This document shows, in pieces, positions 54,910-64,000 of a stretch of DNA of 64,000 nucleotides (its first letter is position 1; each line of letters opens with the position of its first letter). The stretch covers positions 350,501-414,500 of the forward strand of contig JAVYIG010000689.1 of NCBI GenBank assembly GCA_035222895.1. The letters run 5' to 3'. The translations under genes and the position numbers were made by a program. The notes beneath the pieces are model-generated. The model saw only the letters and a list, made by a program, of their open reading frames with translations, was not told where the DNA came from and made no database searches. Origin of the DNA: Strongylocentrotus droebachiensis (taxonomy: Eukaryota > Echinodermata > Echinoidea > Camarodonta > Strongylocentrotidae).

Positions 54910-55217
54910 CTAAAGAGGTTATGGAATAAAAAAAGAGAGATTAGTTTTTCCCAGTTCATCAGGTAATGAGGAAATAAGGTAATTGATAACATAATTTTAA
55001 ATAATTAGTTTCCTCAACCTATGTGTGGCTCCACTGAGCTCTATCATTATGACGAAGGTTCCCATAGCAGATGGTTATTTCTGTCAAGACCGAAAGCTTC
55101 AGTCTCTGATATCGACAGTTGTTCCGCTGAGACTGGCATGTCTCGCTCCACTGACCGACTGTATACGTATAGGGAAGGTTGACAAATGTCAGTCGTATTA
55201 AAGAATTACCCATACCA

Positions 55218-55550
55218 GGGGGCGTTTCATAAACCTGTGCGTAAAGTTAAGCATGACTTTAGGAATGACTTGAATATGAAGAGCTAGATAGGATTATCAA
55301 ATCCATTTAATTGCATTAACTAAAGTTGAAATATGCAGATGTAGATTAACCTAATATCATGATTATTTATTAACAAAACATTTTAATGCAAAATGTATTT
55401 TTGGCTACAATTTAATTCAGATTATGGGAAATACAGTCACACTTTGTTAAAATGTCAGGAAAAAATTTGGGCATCCCATTTGGCTTTTCATATTCAAATA
55501 ATTTGTTAAGTCATTTGTAACTTTATGCACAGCTTTATGAAACACCCCCC
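55218..55550. mobile_element. MITE with 33-bp inverted ends
   Basis: GGGGGCGTTTCATAAACCTG... at the left is mirrored by ...CAGCTTTATGAAACACCCCCC at the right. A 20-bp word (AGATGGTTATTTCTGTCAA and neighbour) occurs at 55069 and again directly after the element at 55551, that is on both sides but not abutting on the left. The element lies in a DUF547 gene intron. Confidence 0.85.
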
Positions 55551-55586
55551 AGATGGTTATTTCTGTCAATGTTTGGATGTACTTAC

Positions 55587-55858
55587 TTGAGGATACACCT
55601 TTGTAATTCTGCAGCAAGATCCAAGGCTGATCGAGGCTTGTTGAGAATGTTGTACTTGATCCCACTATCAGCCTCTGCCATGATGATGATGAGATGATCA
55701 GGGGTTCCACAAGGGGGTGTGTTGGGACCGTTCCTCTTTCCAGCCTTCAGTAACAACCTTCCCACGAGTCTACCTGTGCAGCGGTGTTCCTCAATGTCTT
55801 CTACTTTCTCCTTCTCAATTGTCTTAGAATTGTTTGGAAGCCTACCAGAAGTCTTTTT
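55587..55858 (-). CDS. DUF547 gene, most 5' exon found
   Basis: 272 bp; acceptor TCCATCATAG, donor CTCAA|GTAAGT; phase 0 to 2. It encodes about 90 residues: a lysine/glutamate-rich start (TIEKEKVEDIEEH), GRLVGRLLLKAGKRNGPNTP, MAEADSGIKYNILNKPRSAL and DLAAELQRCIL. The last helix leads into the DUF547 region. The first part matches no domain I know. No start codon was found, and upstream exons were not recognised up to the Merlin relic. Confidence 0.85.
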
Positions 55859-56499
55859 CTATGATGGACAAGTAGCAAGTCTAATACGTTAAAAAGATAT
55901 AAGAAATAAGTTTAAAAGAAAGATACTGGATAGTGGATATTGCTGGGGAAAAAAAAATGTTTTCTTCAACTTTATTTTATTTTTTTAAAATTATTACTTA
56001 TAGTCTATAGATATATTCTTTCTTTTTTTTTAAATTATTATTTATAGTCTATAGATATATTCTTATTTTTTTCCTTTTTTTTTAAGGAGGGGGGGGGGGG
56101 TCCCATGGGATGACTTGAGCCAAGGAGCGTTAATGGGACATAAAGAAGTGTGTATTACCTACCGGTACTTCGTTTTAAGGGGTTTATTAATTATGAACAG
56201 AGGGCAGGATTGTTTGAGGGTGAAAAGAAGTGGGAGGCCCGGAGGGCATATGTAGCCTGGAAAATAGCTCAGATATAAATATATTTTAGGATACAAAATC
56301 ATGAATAAACAAATAGAAATAGCAAGGCAAGAAATGTGTCCTAACGAGTAACGTGTATCTCTCGACTGAGTTCATCTGTTGAAAAGTTAATGTTAAAAAA
56401 CATCTACCGTACACGGGATAAAACTGCCTGAGACACCTTATCAAGTATCAACTACCCAAACTTGTTGGGTCCTGTCGGTGGTCCAGTGTTGTTGAGCCA
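55859..56499. other. Intron or 5' flank of DUF547 gene
   Basis: A duplicated AT-rich segment (ATTATAGTCTATAGATATATTC-like, about 55995 and 56040) and a G run at 56088-56100. No exon was recognised. Confidence 0.55.
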
Positions 56500-57290
56500 C
56501 ATGAATTCATCTAATTAAATATGAGAGGAAAAGCGCTCTTGAGGTGCCGAACTGCCATCGCAGCTGTCCCTTTGCAAGGTTCCAATAGCCTTCAATCGTG
56601 TTGGTATGCAGCCACTCGTGGACTAGCTGGATCAATGAAAGGTTCTTCGTGAATCACAACGTCATGATCATGGAGGTAGACCCCCGCCGTTCAGTTGGTC
56701 CAACTGCTGGTACTGGAAGGCTCTCCAGACGTCCAGCCACCACTTAGGATGTGGTTGCCCGGAATTAGTCGCTATCTCGATAAATGCTAGTGTAGCGCTT
56801 GTACGGTTGGGCACTATTTCTAGTTGACACCTTCCGGTCGCTCTTTCCACTGCGCCAAAGACCCAGTAGCTCTCTCGATAGGCTCCCCTATGATATTGAA
56901 ATATTTACCATCTTCGATCTCGACCACAGCCGCTTGCCCATTCACATGATTCATGTCAAATCCTAACAGCTGACGGAAATTAGAATAGAATAAAGTATAA
57001 ATAAGGTCCTGCCCACAGACTTCACAGAACATGTTTGCCCAGTTCACTGATGTAACATCCGTACTGAGGCCGGTTTATCTAGCGATAAAACTATGTGGCA
57101 AATCCTCCAGCCATAATAACAAACACCAAATCCTGGACTCCGGAGAAAGAGATTATGAATATGATCCTGCTAAAAAAGGATCCATGTCGGAAATTCTTCT
57201 TCCTTTCACCTTTCATTTGGCATCGCAGGCATTTCCAGATGTAGTTATCGATACCTTGGGGTGGGCAACTATCCCACATCATGCACATGG
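56500..57290 (-). pseudogene. Broken Merlin/IS1595-like transposase
   Basis: On the - strand, pieces in changing frames follow the order of an ISXO2-type (IS1595/Merlin) transposase. The zinc-ribbon end (DNYIWKCLRCQMKG, then RHGSFFS) is at 57250-57150; FCEVCGQDL and VVEIEDGKYFNIIGEPIERA at 57020-56870; ATGRCQLEIVPNRTSATLA at 56840-56770; a D-containing HDHDVVIHEE piece near 56660; and TNTIEGYWNLAKGQLRWQFG near 56560. Frameshifts, stops and a partial repeat of IERATG show it is dead. No terminal repeats were identified. Confidence 0.85.
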
Positions 57291-58460
57291 ACCTTACTCA
57301 CCATGCTCACGAGCTCACCGTTGCCTGAATTTCGAACAAGTAGGTCTGTAAAGACTACAGCCAGTAGGTATGTTACAATGTGTGGGCTTTCGCCATGAAG
57401 GTTTCTGCCATGGGGCTGTTATGCACTATTGGAGACCAATTTGGATAGCCTACGTAAATGTGATCTTTTGATGGGCTGATTAGATTTTTATTTCATGATT
57501 TCTATTGGATGAGAAGAATGACATTATCTTTCATTTCATACTAAACTTTTTATGATTTATGTTTTCGGCAGTTTGTTTTGCTGCACTGTTCCACAAGAGA
57601 CATGTTTAGTGCCATTCTGTACCCTGATCCCACCTACAGGATTTGAAAAAAAGTATCTAGGATGATTGGTTAACATGTGAATTTGCTTTTGGGGAAATTT
57701 CAGCAAAATCTAACGATGAGAAATAGAGTCTATGTTTTTTTTATGAGGAATGTGAAAATGTCATGAAAAATGACGGCCCGATTAGCGGTTTTCGTGTATT
57801 TACATACATTTTGGGGTCACAACTTTGGGTTTAAAAACAAAGGAAAACAAAGCAATTAAAATTAAATACACGATTTCTGGGCGTTTAAAATTGGCATAAC
57901 TTTCTTACTACTGGGGCTATTACAATGAATGAAGCATCAAATAAAAGGTCTTATCAAGCTCTGTCTAATGGCATAAAGCAAAAGCTTGAATTCTGAGATT
58001 TAATTTTTTTGTAACATCCCTAGAGCCAGGATTGACAATAACCAGTGCAGTGGCACTGGCGGCCAGTGCCAGTGGCAGTGCAGTGTGTGTGTGTCACTGT
58101 CAGACTGTCAGTCACTTTAAAACCCGCCCGAGCCGTGCACGGCCGTATGAACAAAAATGTATGAACTATAAAGATAATAAAAATGGATAATACAAACTTA
58201 AGTAGGCCTAGTCTATAGGATAGAGACTAGAGAGAGAAAATGTCTCACCTCGAGTCGAGTCGCATCGGATCAAAATAATGACTTCATTTGGAAATAGTGA
58301 GCATGTGATCAATCACATGATCAGCAATGGCCTGAGATAGCCGGTTCGGTCGAAAGCTGATACGGTATCTCTGAACGAGCAGACTTCAACATTTCAGAAT
58401 TCCATCTCCCCATTAAATAGATCGGGAACGATAACAGTTAGACCTTTAACTTTAAGAATC
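57291..58460. other. Intergenic stretch; short palindrome
   Basis: At 58045-58085 a GCAGTGGCACTGGCGGCCAG-type hairpin is followed by (GT)n. Nothing else was recognised. Confidence 0.5.
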
Positions 58461-58489
58461 AAGAAATTGTTTGACTTTGATAGACCTCT

Positions 58490-59620
58490 ATACATTGGCG
58501 TATCGAGGGGTGGTTGGGTGTTCAAACACCCCCAACCACCCCCCCCCTTGGCAAACAGGGGCGGGTCCACAAGGGGGGGAAGGGGGCGGCCCCCCTATCA
58601 TTTTAAAAAAAGGGAAGAGGAATGGAAGGAGAAAGAGGAAAAGGAGAGGGGAAAGGAAAGGAAAAGAAAAGAAAAGGAAGGGGAAGAAAAGGAGGAAGGC
58701 CAGGAGGAAGAGAACTATAAAAATGTAAATTATGACGTAAGGGCGGAGGGCGGAGGATATTTCGTTCAGTGGCAGGGGGGGGGGGGAGGAACATTTTTGT
58801 CAGTGCCTCCTTAATTAGCAAACACAAAATGTATACTCCGTAACCCCCTCCCCCACTGGTAATTATCGGAAGTAAAGGGGGCACTTAACTGTTATAGTGA
58901 AAAGAAGTAATTTAAAGCTCGTATACCTGAAAAGATTCATTTACCAGAGATGAAAAGGGGCAATTATGAGAATGAAAAGGGGCATTTATAAGAAGGGGAA
59001 GGGGCTTTTTTTAATGGGGGCACCTATCATAAGTATGTGTGTGTGTAATTGATTTTTTACAGACGTGTACGTATCAATCAGATATGATTATTTACGTCTG
59101 GAGACCGACTTTTAACGTCACCATCCGAAAGACGTGACTCAGTTTCGAACCTGCGTATACGTCCTGAATCAGTTTGTAACTTCCATTATAAGCTGGATTA
59201 CAGGCGCACGCCACAACCACTTATTATAAAGGAAGAAGGGTACCTCGTAACAAAATAAAAGGAGCGCTTGTCAAAGTAAAAGGGGCACCTCTTAGATTCG
59301 AATAGGGCAATTATCAGAGATGAAAAGGGGCACTTATTAAAATGGCACTTATGAAATGAAAAATGGAAGAAGGAAAGTGGGAACCTGTTGAAGGAAAATG
59401 GGCAAGTGTCAGAATAAAAGGGACATTAATCAGAAAAGGGGAAGGGGCACTTTTCCTATGTAAAAAGGGGCACTTCTTAGTACTGAAGGGCACTTTTCCA
59501 ATGAAAAAAGTTGCACTTTTGGGGTACTTGAACAAGTGGGGGGTGCGCAGTTCCCCCCCCCCCCCTTTTTCCTCTGGGAGCGCCGCCTCTGCATTGGAGA
59601 TTCGTTTTTCAACACACATT
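58490..59620. repeat. G-rich and GAAAAGGGGCACTTAT-type degenerate tandem repeat
   Basis: From 58490 there are inverted G and C runs (CACCCCCAACCACCCCCC against GGGGTGGTTGGGTG). A purine tract follows, then from about 58940 many diverged copies of a 25-35 bp unit around GATGAAAAGGGGCA(A/C)TTATNAGA, ending in a C run at 59552-59566. The ORFs over it are not credible. Confidence 0.75.
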
Positions 59621-60352
59621 TCTTTCAGTAGATCTATAGACTATGTCCATATTGAGTCAATGTAGGTGACCACAGTTCTAATTTCTCCATCATTCAAGTT
59701 CCTTTTGCTCTTTTTTTCCCTAATTTTCTATCCTTTCCCTTTCCTCTTCTCCGTCTCTCATTTACTTAAAGTCACTGAGTAGTCGGCTCTCATGGGGAAT
59801 TCGACACCGTTCGGGTGTTTACCCAATAACAGGTGTTGTCAATCACCAGGGTTAGCCTTGAGTTTTATGACCATTGGACCTTATGTAATGCTTTGATTTG
59901 CCCGAAGACTCTCGAGCTCTCCGAGAGATTAGGGGGTAATTCTTGACTGGACTATGGGTTTGCTGTGTGCAAATTTGTACCCCCATTAATGGTATTTCCA
60001 CCAAGTCTGGTGTCAGCGAATTATGGCCTTCTGCACATGGAAACTGGCGATCCACTCCCTTTAATTCTTCTTCTTTGAATTAAAAGGGGTAATGTAACCC
60101 CCCCCCCCCCCACTTGCGAGCCTACGCCAAGTTGTTTCCTAATTGTGCATAGTCTGTCGACCATGCCAGACTGGATTATTTTGTTTATTTTCTGTTCAGC
60201 CTGTTCAAAGACGTAATACATGTAATTGTAAATCAATTTTGTTCTCTAACTTCAGCCCATCTCCATTATGTCCCACTCGTTCCTTTTCTCGTGGTAAAGA
60301 CGCTTTTATAATACTCACTGTCAATCTTATGCTTAATTTCGCGCATTATATT

Positions 60353-61495
60353 ATGGATGATGCAGTTCATGAGCATGATGAGTCACATAATTCAATAGAG
60401 TCAGAGAGAGACGGAGAATCAGGTGGAAATTTTGTTGGAAAACGTCCTAAATTTAGATTCACTTCCATCGTCGGCGAGTCTGAAATTTTGAGTGAGGAAG
60501 AAATTCGACGGGAGACCGTTCAGCTCGATCCGATCACGTTGGTGCAAGTGAAAGAGGACGAGTCGCGCGCTGAGTGGAAGATTCTTAGAGATGTGTGCCA
60601 GGATATGTTAGCGTGTTTACAGTGGCTGGCCCGAAGGAGGTTGATTTCAAACACTTACATCTGCCCAAAGTGTAGGCAAAATTGCTTGTTTCAGCTGCGA
60701 GGAGACCGGAAAGACAAATACAACTGGAAGTGCAATCCCTGTAACTTTAAGAAGAGCGTTAGAGAAGGATCTTTCTTTGCGGGAAGTCATCTCAGCTTGC
60801 CGACGATTCTTCGGCTGATACATCTGTGGACCCTCAAAACAAAGCACGGTGACGTGCAAGATCAGCTGTGCATAAAGCAGCGGCACACCATCGTCGATTG
60901 GTTCGCGTTTATCCGAGAGATTTGCGCTCGTAAGGTTCTTGACACTCCACAGCACATTGGAGGACTGCGTGAGGAAACTCTTGAAGGAATCGTTGTTTAT
61001 TTTGATATTTTTAACTTCACCCATTTACGCGATAGGAAACAGGAAACCTACTGGGTCGTGCTCGGCATAGAGAGCGGCTCGGATCGCTATTTCGTGGTTC
61101 CGACCGATTCGTGCAGGCCTGTCGCTATTGTTGCGGTTTTACGTCAATACGTTGAGCTTGGCTCTATCCTAATCGGTCGACCCTTTGAAGAAGCAACCGA
61201 TTACCCAATACCCGAAGAGCTTATGAAATTCGCTGCCGATTACTCCATCACTTTAGACTTGAACTCGGACTATCCAACCTTAGCATCGTCAGTCTATGAC
61301 ATCCAGGAAACTGAGCTTTGGAAGTTGATCAGACGCCGGTACAAGAGTAAGAGTGATCTTTTCTGCGAGGAACCAACGAGCACTTCTCTCTTTCAGTCTT
61401 ATATTCAGGAAGCCATATGGAGGCGGATGAGCTCCGATTCGGAGGACCTGTTCTCAGCAATGATTGCTGATATTGGCAATTATTACCCAGTTTAG
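60353..61495 (+). CDS. Merlin/ISXO2-like transposase-derived protein, intact ORF
   Basis: 380 residues from ATG 60353. The frame is open 70 codons further up, but that part reads like non-coding DNA and 60353 begins an acidic, transposase-independent N-terminus (MDDAVHEHDESHNS). A zinc ribbon (Cys104, Cys107, Cys127, Cys130), SVREGSFFAGSHL (135-147) and VDWFAFIREIC (181-191) mark it as IS1595/Merlin type. In the DDE region the first acid site reads VVYFDIF (about 214-220) instead of VEIDE. The second, normally SD in a strand, reads GSILIGRP (270-277) without Asp. Only a Glu near 319-321 fits. The intact frame with lost catalysis suggests domestication. It ends 465 bases before the TBC1D7 start codon, same strand. 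Confidence 0.8.
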   Translation: MDDAVHEHDESHNSIESERDGESGGNFVGKRPKFRFTSIVGESEILSEEEIRRETVQLDPITLVQVKEDESRAEWKILRDVCQDMLACLQWLARRRLISNTYICPKCRQNCLFQLRGDRKDKYNWKCNPCNFKKSVREGSFFAGSHLSLPTILRLIHLWTLKTKHGDVQDQLCIKQRHTIVDWFAFIREICARKVLDTPQHIGGLREETLEGIVVYFDIFNFTHLRDRKQETYWVVLGIESGSDRYFVVPTDSCRPVAIVAVLRQYVELGSILIGRPFEEATDYPIPEELMKFAADYSITLDLNSDYPTLASSVYDIQETELWKLIRRRYKSKSDLFCEEPTSTSLFQSYIQEAIWRRMSSDSEDLFSAMIADIGNYYPV

Positions 61496-61959
61496 TATTC
61501 AAATTTAGAAAGAAACAGATCCCACTAAGGTTATATGGTTTTTCTTCTTCTTCTTCCTCCATTGGAGTACATCCCTCTTTACAGAGTATTGTTGTGGTTG
61601 TAAGGATAGAATATTTGTCATCATCATTTGAGTGATTGGACTAAAAGTTTGAGAAGAAAATGATTGAAATTATGAAGGAGATAATCTTCTTTATCATCAT
61701 CTGAACAAAGATCGGGACCCAGAAGGCTTCATGTAAAAACATACTTTTCATCTGAAGAAGAAATAACTGAGGAGGATAATTGCTTCTTCATAAGATTACG
61801 AGTGAGAAAGATAAATAACTTTCAATCAGCTGAAGGAAAAGGTTGAATAGAAGAGGAACACCAGAACACCCAAGGACTTCTTTCATGATCTGAAAGAAAG
61901 ATTGAGGAGGTCGTAAGTTCTTCTACAGCTGTTCAGATCCTTCCTGGAGAGACTCCAAG
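61496..61959 (+). other. Gap before TBC1D7; likely 5' UTR or promoter
   Basis: Short purine-rich sequence. Acceptor-like TTCTTCTACAG ends at 61928, so the start-codon exon may itself be a second exon. No promoter motif stands out. Confidence 0.4.
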
Positions 61960-62062
61960 ATGAGCGAGAGAAACTTCCGCTCTCATTACTACGAGAAGGT
62001 TGGATTCAGAGGAGTGGAGGAGAAGAAGTCTCTGGAGATCCTCCTCAGTGAAGACCCTGTGG
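61960..62062 (+). CDS. TBC1D7: TBC1D7, exon with start codon
   Basis: ATG at 61960, donor TGTGG|GTAAGA; 34 codons plus one base. It encodes [20 protein letters not shown] and [14 protein letters not shown]. Human TBC1D7 starts almost identically ([25 protein letters not shown]). Known: TBC1D7 is the third subunit of the TSC1-TSC2 complex that restrains Rheb and mTORC1 at the lysosome. The TBC domain itself would be in exons beyond the window; none is seen before 64000. A MITE begins ten bases into the intron, and an LTR element lies in the intron on the same strand. Confidence 0.93.
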
Positions 62063-62071
62063 GTAAGAACT

Positions 62072-62219
62072 GGGACCCATTTCACAAAACATTTTTCAAT
62101 GACAAATGACAAAAATCAGTGACAAATCTGCTGATAACCAATCAGAAGCAAGGATTTCAGTAGCTTATAACAAAAACTGTCATTTGTCACTGATGACAAG
62201 TTTTGTGAAACGCCCCCCC
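62072..62219 (-). mobile_element. 150-bp MITE family F, copy 4
   Basis: Same orientation as copy 2. GGGACCCATTTCACAAAAC to TTTTGTGAAACGCCCCCC. It starts ten bases after the TBC1D7 donor. Confidence 0.88.
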
Positions 62220-62609
62220 TGCAAGAAGCCATCTTGAGTAATCCAACCAGTTTATTGACTTGGCACCACTACTCAATACACATGTATGTGATATAGGATA
62301 GTTAGCTGGCAACTAGCACACATAGGAGCATCACTATCCTGGCTGTGTAGTAAAAGCTGTGCTTTTGATTCTCAACATTTCAAACACCACTGTACAAAAC
62401 TCAACTGATTTCACTAAAAATTGGTACTTTAGTGACAATTGATGACACCTAAATAGCAGTAAAATACATTTTTTCAACTTACAGATGTTAAAAAGAATAA
62501 TTTAAAAATTCAAATTGTAAGTCTAGTGTCAAACTTTGCTTACAGCTGCATCGACATGATTATGTAGAGTCTATGCGATATTGTGTGGTGTGTATGGGTC
62601 TAATAATAC
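62220..62609 (+). other. TBC1D7 intron 1, unremarkable part
   Basis: AT-rich intronic DNA; nothing recognised. Confidence 0.5.
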
Positions 62610-63071
62610 TGTAGGGATTTATTTTGAACTTCTGAAACTCCCCTTCATATCCATGATTCATCCCTTTCATATTAATAGGTCATCCCTCATTCACATTCAC
62701 CCTTTTCATCCACCATCCTTTCATCTGTCTATCTCTCTCTCTCTCATTGGTTTCAATGTTCACCTGATGCAGTCAAGCTTATAGTATAATTTACATATAC
62801 TATGAATATTCAATATATACCCTTTGTTTATGTTTGAATATTCAAGAATACTTTGTGATGTTGATTTATACTCGTATGGGACTATTATGAATATTTATTG
62901 GTTTCTTCTACTTTGCATGGAATGTATGTGGAATGCTACATAGAATGCTGTTATGCTTTGCTACATTAAAACCTGGTCAGTTGGCCAGTAGTTATCAATC
63001 CTACAACATGTCTGCTGGGCTGCCTCTGTGTTAAGAGTGCTAGGAATTAGTGTTAGAACCGCAACCCTACA
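62610..63071 (+). repeat. 5' LTR of a second retrotransposon
   Basis: It begins TGTAGGGATT and ends CAACCCTACA, so the termini are a 7-bp inverted TGTAGGG/CCCTACA. Length 462 bp. It is directly followed by T and a primer binding site, which fixes the right edge. The 3' LTR is outside the window. Confidence 0.85.
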
Positions 63072-63072
63072 T

Positions 63073-63086
63073 TGGTGGCAGCGGTG
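63073..63086 (+). promoter_or_regulatory. Primer binding site, tRNA-Leu type
   Basis: TGGTGGCAGCGGTG matches the first 14 bases of the primer site of the element at 43008; the match ends there. Confidence 0.85.
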
Positions 63087-63515
63087 TTTTTCTCGCCTCT
63101 TCTTCCCCAGAGCTTCAGGCAGCTTCATCCAGCGGCGGCTGATAGTCAAGGTTTTGGTTATCTTTTCATCCTGCTTCGATTGATACAGTTACGCCCTGCT
63201 TCGTGAATTTGCTTCCTACTTCAGGTAATTTAGTTCACCCTTTTCGAAAGGCGCTGTTTCTACTGTGCTCCTGCCAATGTTATTTTTCATCCTGCTTCAG
63301 TAGAATTCTTCCTTCTTCGCGAATTCTTCTACATGCATCATCTGAAGTTAGTGAAATATCTGAGTGAATCAGTGTATTTGGATCCATGTTTTTCAGTGTG
63401 AAACCTGTATGGACTCAACACATTTCATAGTGGGTTAGATGTGTTCTTGCAATTTCAGGTTTGCTAATGCTTGCAATTCAAGACTGACTTTCAAGTATTA
63501 CTGATTTTAGGTATC
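63087..63515 (+). other. Leader of the second LTR element
   Basis: Non-coding leader with repeated CCTGCTTCG/CCTGCTTCA words (about 63170, 63197, 63290), weaker than but reminiscent of the minisatellite leader of the first element. Confidence 0.6.
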
Positions 63516-64000
63516 ATGAGTACATTTCGTCTAGACCTCCCTGAGGTCTTCACTGGAGAAGACGGTAGGAATTTTGGGCAGTGGGTACGAAGGCTGGAAG
63601 TAGCGGTTGAAGTTCTTCCCCAGACAGAAAGAAAACTGCATCTCATCCTCCCATCCAGACTAGCGGGTGCGGCATTCACAGTTTGGGAGAGTATTCCGAG
63701 CACAGAACAACAAGACTACAGTGTGGTTAGAAAGAAACTTTCTGCTGTTTTTGGGAATACTAATTATTTGACCACGTTCAAGTCATGTATCGATGCTCGG
63801 AAGCGGCAACAGAATGAGGTTTTGGAAGTTTTTGCGGCAGCAATTACGACACTAGTGGAGGAAGCTTTCCCTAATTATGACACTGCAGGAAAGGATGGAG
63901 AGAAATTTCGCAGATTTCTCGCCGGTATTGACAAACCCCTGCAGATAAGAATACACGAGATGGGTGCGACGTCGTTTAGCGAGGCGCTGGATGTGGCGGT
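63516..64000 (+). CDS. Gag-like protein of second LTR element, cut by window end
   Basis: ATG at 63516; 161 codons stay open to the last base of the window with no stop. It begins MSTFRLDLPEVFTGEDGRNF and continues QWVRRLEVAVEVLPQTERK, LAGAAFTVWESIPSTEQQD, LTTFKSCIDARKRQQNEVLE and FRRFLAGIDKPLQIRIHEMG. The FxGxDGxxFxxWxxxLE start, helical body and later leucine pattern are those of a retrotransposon gag capsid region. It differs clearly from the gag at 44135, so it is another family despite the shared primer type. Zinc knuckle and pol would be beyond the window. Confidence 0.85.
   Translation, partial: MSTFRLDLPEVFTGEDGRNFGQWVRRLEVAVEVLPQTERKLHLILPSRLAGAAFTVWESIPSTEQQDYSVVRKKLSAVFGNTNYLTTFKSCIDARKRQQNEVLEVFAAAITTLVEEAFPNYDTAGKDGEKFRRFLAGIDKPLQIRIHEMGATSFSEALDVA

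Larger units (their letters stand above)
42457..55858 (-). other. DUF547-domain gene, visible span (seven coding exons)
   Basis: Exons in order of translation: 55858-55587, 54909-54752, 53739-53587, 52945-52827, 52142-52032, 51483-51416 and 42637-42457. All six junctions have GT/AG sites and agreeing phases (2, 1, 1, 0, 2 at the first five where split codons apply, ending with a phase-2 to last-exon join). The protein carries a DUF547 domain (AFFINIYNALTIHAL, SLDDIEHGILR, DPRLPYMVDILDARIHFALN, CGAESCPPI). The 5' end was not found. In some invertebrate relatives a DEP or glutaredoxin region precedes DUF547 (from memory). The last intron holds the complete gypsy element on the opposite strand. 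Confidence 0.93.

Noticed and set aside
55019-55213. Small ORF with GQWSETCQ, thrombospondin-1-like
   Set aside because: Only a few residues fit, the cysteine pattern of a TSP1 repeat is missing and no phase-matched splice sites were seen.
58467-58884. Gly/Pro/Lys-rich ORFs at 58.5-58.9 kb
   Set aside because: Translation of G, C and purine runs.
60143-60352. Upstream extension of the Merlin-like ORF to an ATG at 60143
   Set aside because: The 70 residues have no transposase similarity and look like translated non-coding DNA; ATG 60353 begins the acidic N-terminus.
1-64000. CRISPR arrays, operons, tRNA or rRNA genes
   Set aside because: The tandem arrays have no spacers of constant length, no cloverleaf with A and B boxes was found by eye, and gene structure is eukaryotic.

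Overview
The window looks like nuclear DNA of an invertebrate deuterostome, most likely a sea urchin or close relative. That is inference from three things: intron-rich animal genes, a Pur-alpha protein clearly related to but diverged from the vertebrate one, and AT-rich DNA crowded with microsatellites, small inverted-repeat elements (MITEs), LINE tails and Ty3/gypsy retrotransposons. Nothing is prokaryotic: no operons, no Shine-Dalgarno-led genes, no CRISPR.

Three host genes can be read. (1) PURA (Pur-alpha), + strand, 2366-31421: five coding exons with matching splice phases; the first coding exon was not found, and the first visible intron is 24.4 kb. (2) A DUF547-domain gene, - strand, 55858 down to 42457: seven exons join in phase into a DUF547 domain and a stop codon; its 5' end was not found. 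(3) TBC1D7, + strand: the exon with the start codon is at 61960-62062 and the rest lies beyond the window.

Mobile DNA. A complete, apparently very young Ty3/gypsy retrotransposon (43008-51309) sits antisense in the last visible intron of the DUF547 gene. It has two 400-bp LTRs that look identical, a tRNA-Leu primer site, a 31-bp minisatellite leader, gag, a -1 frameshift signal, pol, and an additional two-zinc-finger ORF where env would be. A second LTR element starts at 62610 in TBC1D7 intron 1 and runs off the end. A 1-kb element at 4465-5462 joins the two ends of a THAP/SAP-encoding DNA transposon, probably ISL2EU. A broken Merlin/IS1595-like transposase lies at 56.5-57.3 kb; an intact but catalytically altered relative lies at 60353-61495. 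Many MITEs are present: two TTAA families with two copies each, one 150-bp family with four copies, hAT-like elements and a foldback element.

The most unusual pattern is that the introns of PURA and of the DUF547 gene hold tandem arrays grown out of their own exon-intron junctions. Pieces of exon plus splice-site flank are repeated 3 to 13 times next to the parent exon. At least two PURA copies keep an open frame, both splice dinucleotides and symmetric phase.

Layout: 1-2.4 kb, PURA 5' flank; 2.4-26.9 kb, a PURA intron full of repeats; 26.9-31.4 kb, the other PURA exons and junction arrays; 31.4-42.4 kb, PURA 3' flank and intergenic repeats; 42.5-55.9 kb, DUF547 gene with the gypsy insertion; 55.9-61.5 kb, Merlin relics and low-complexity DNA; 61.9-64 kb, TBC1D7 start and second LTR element.
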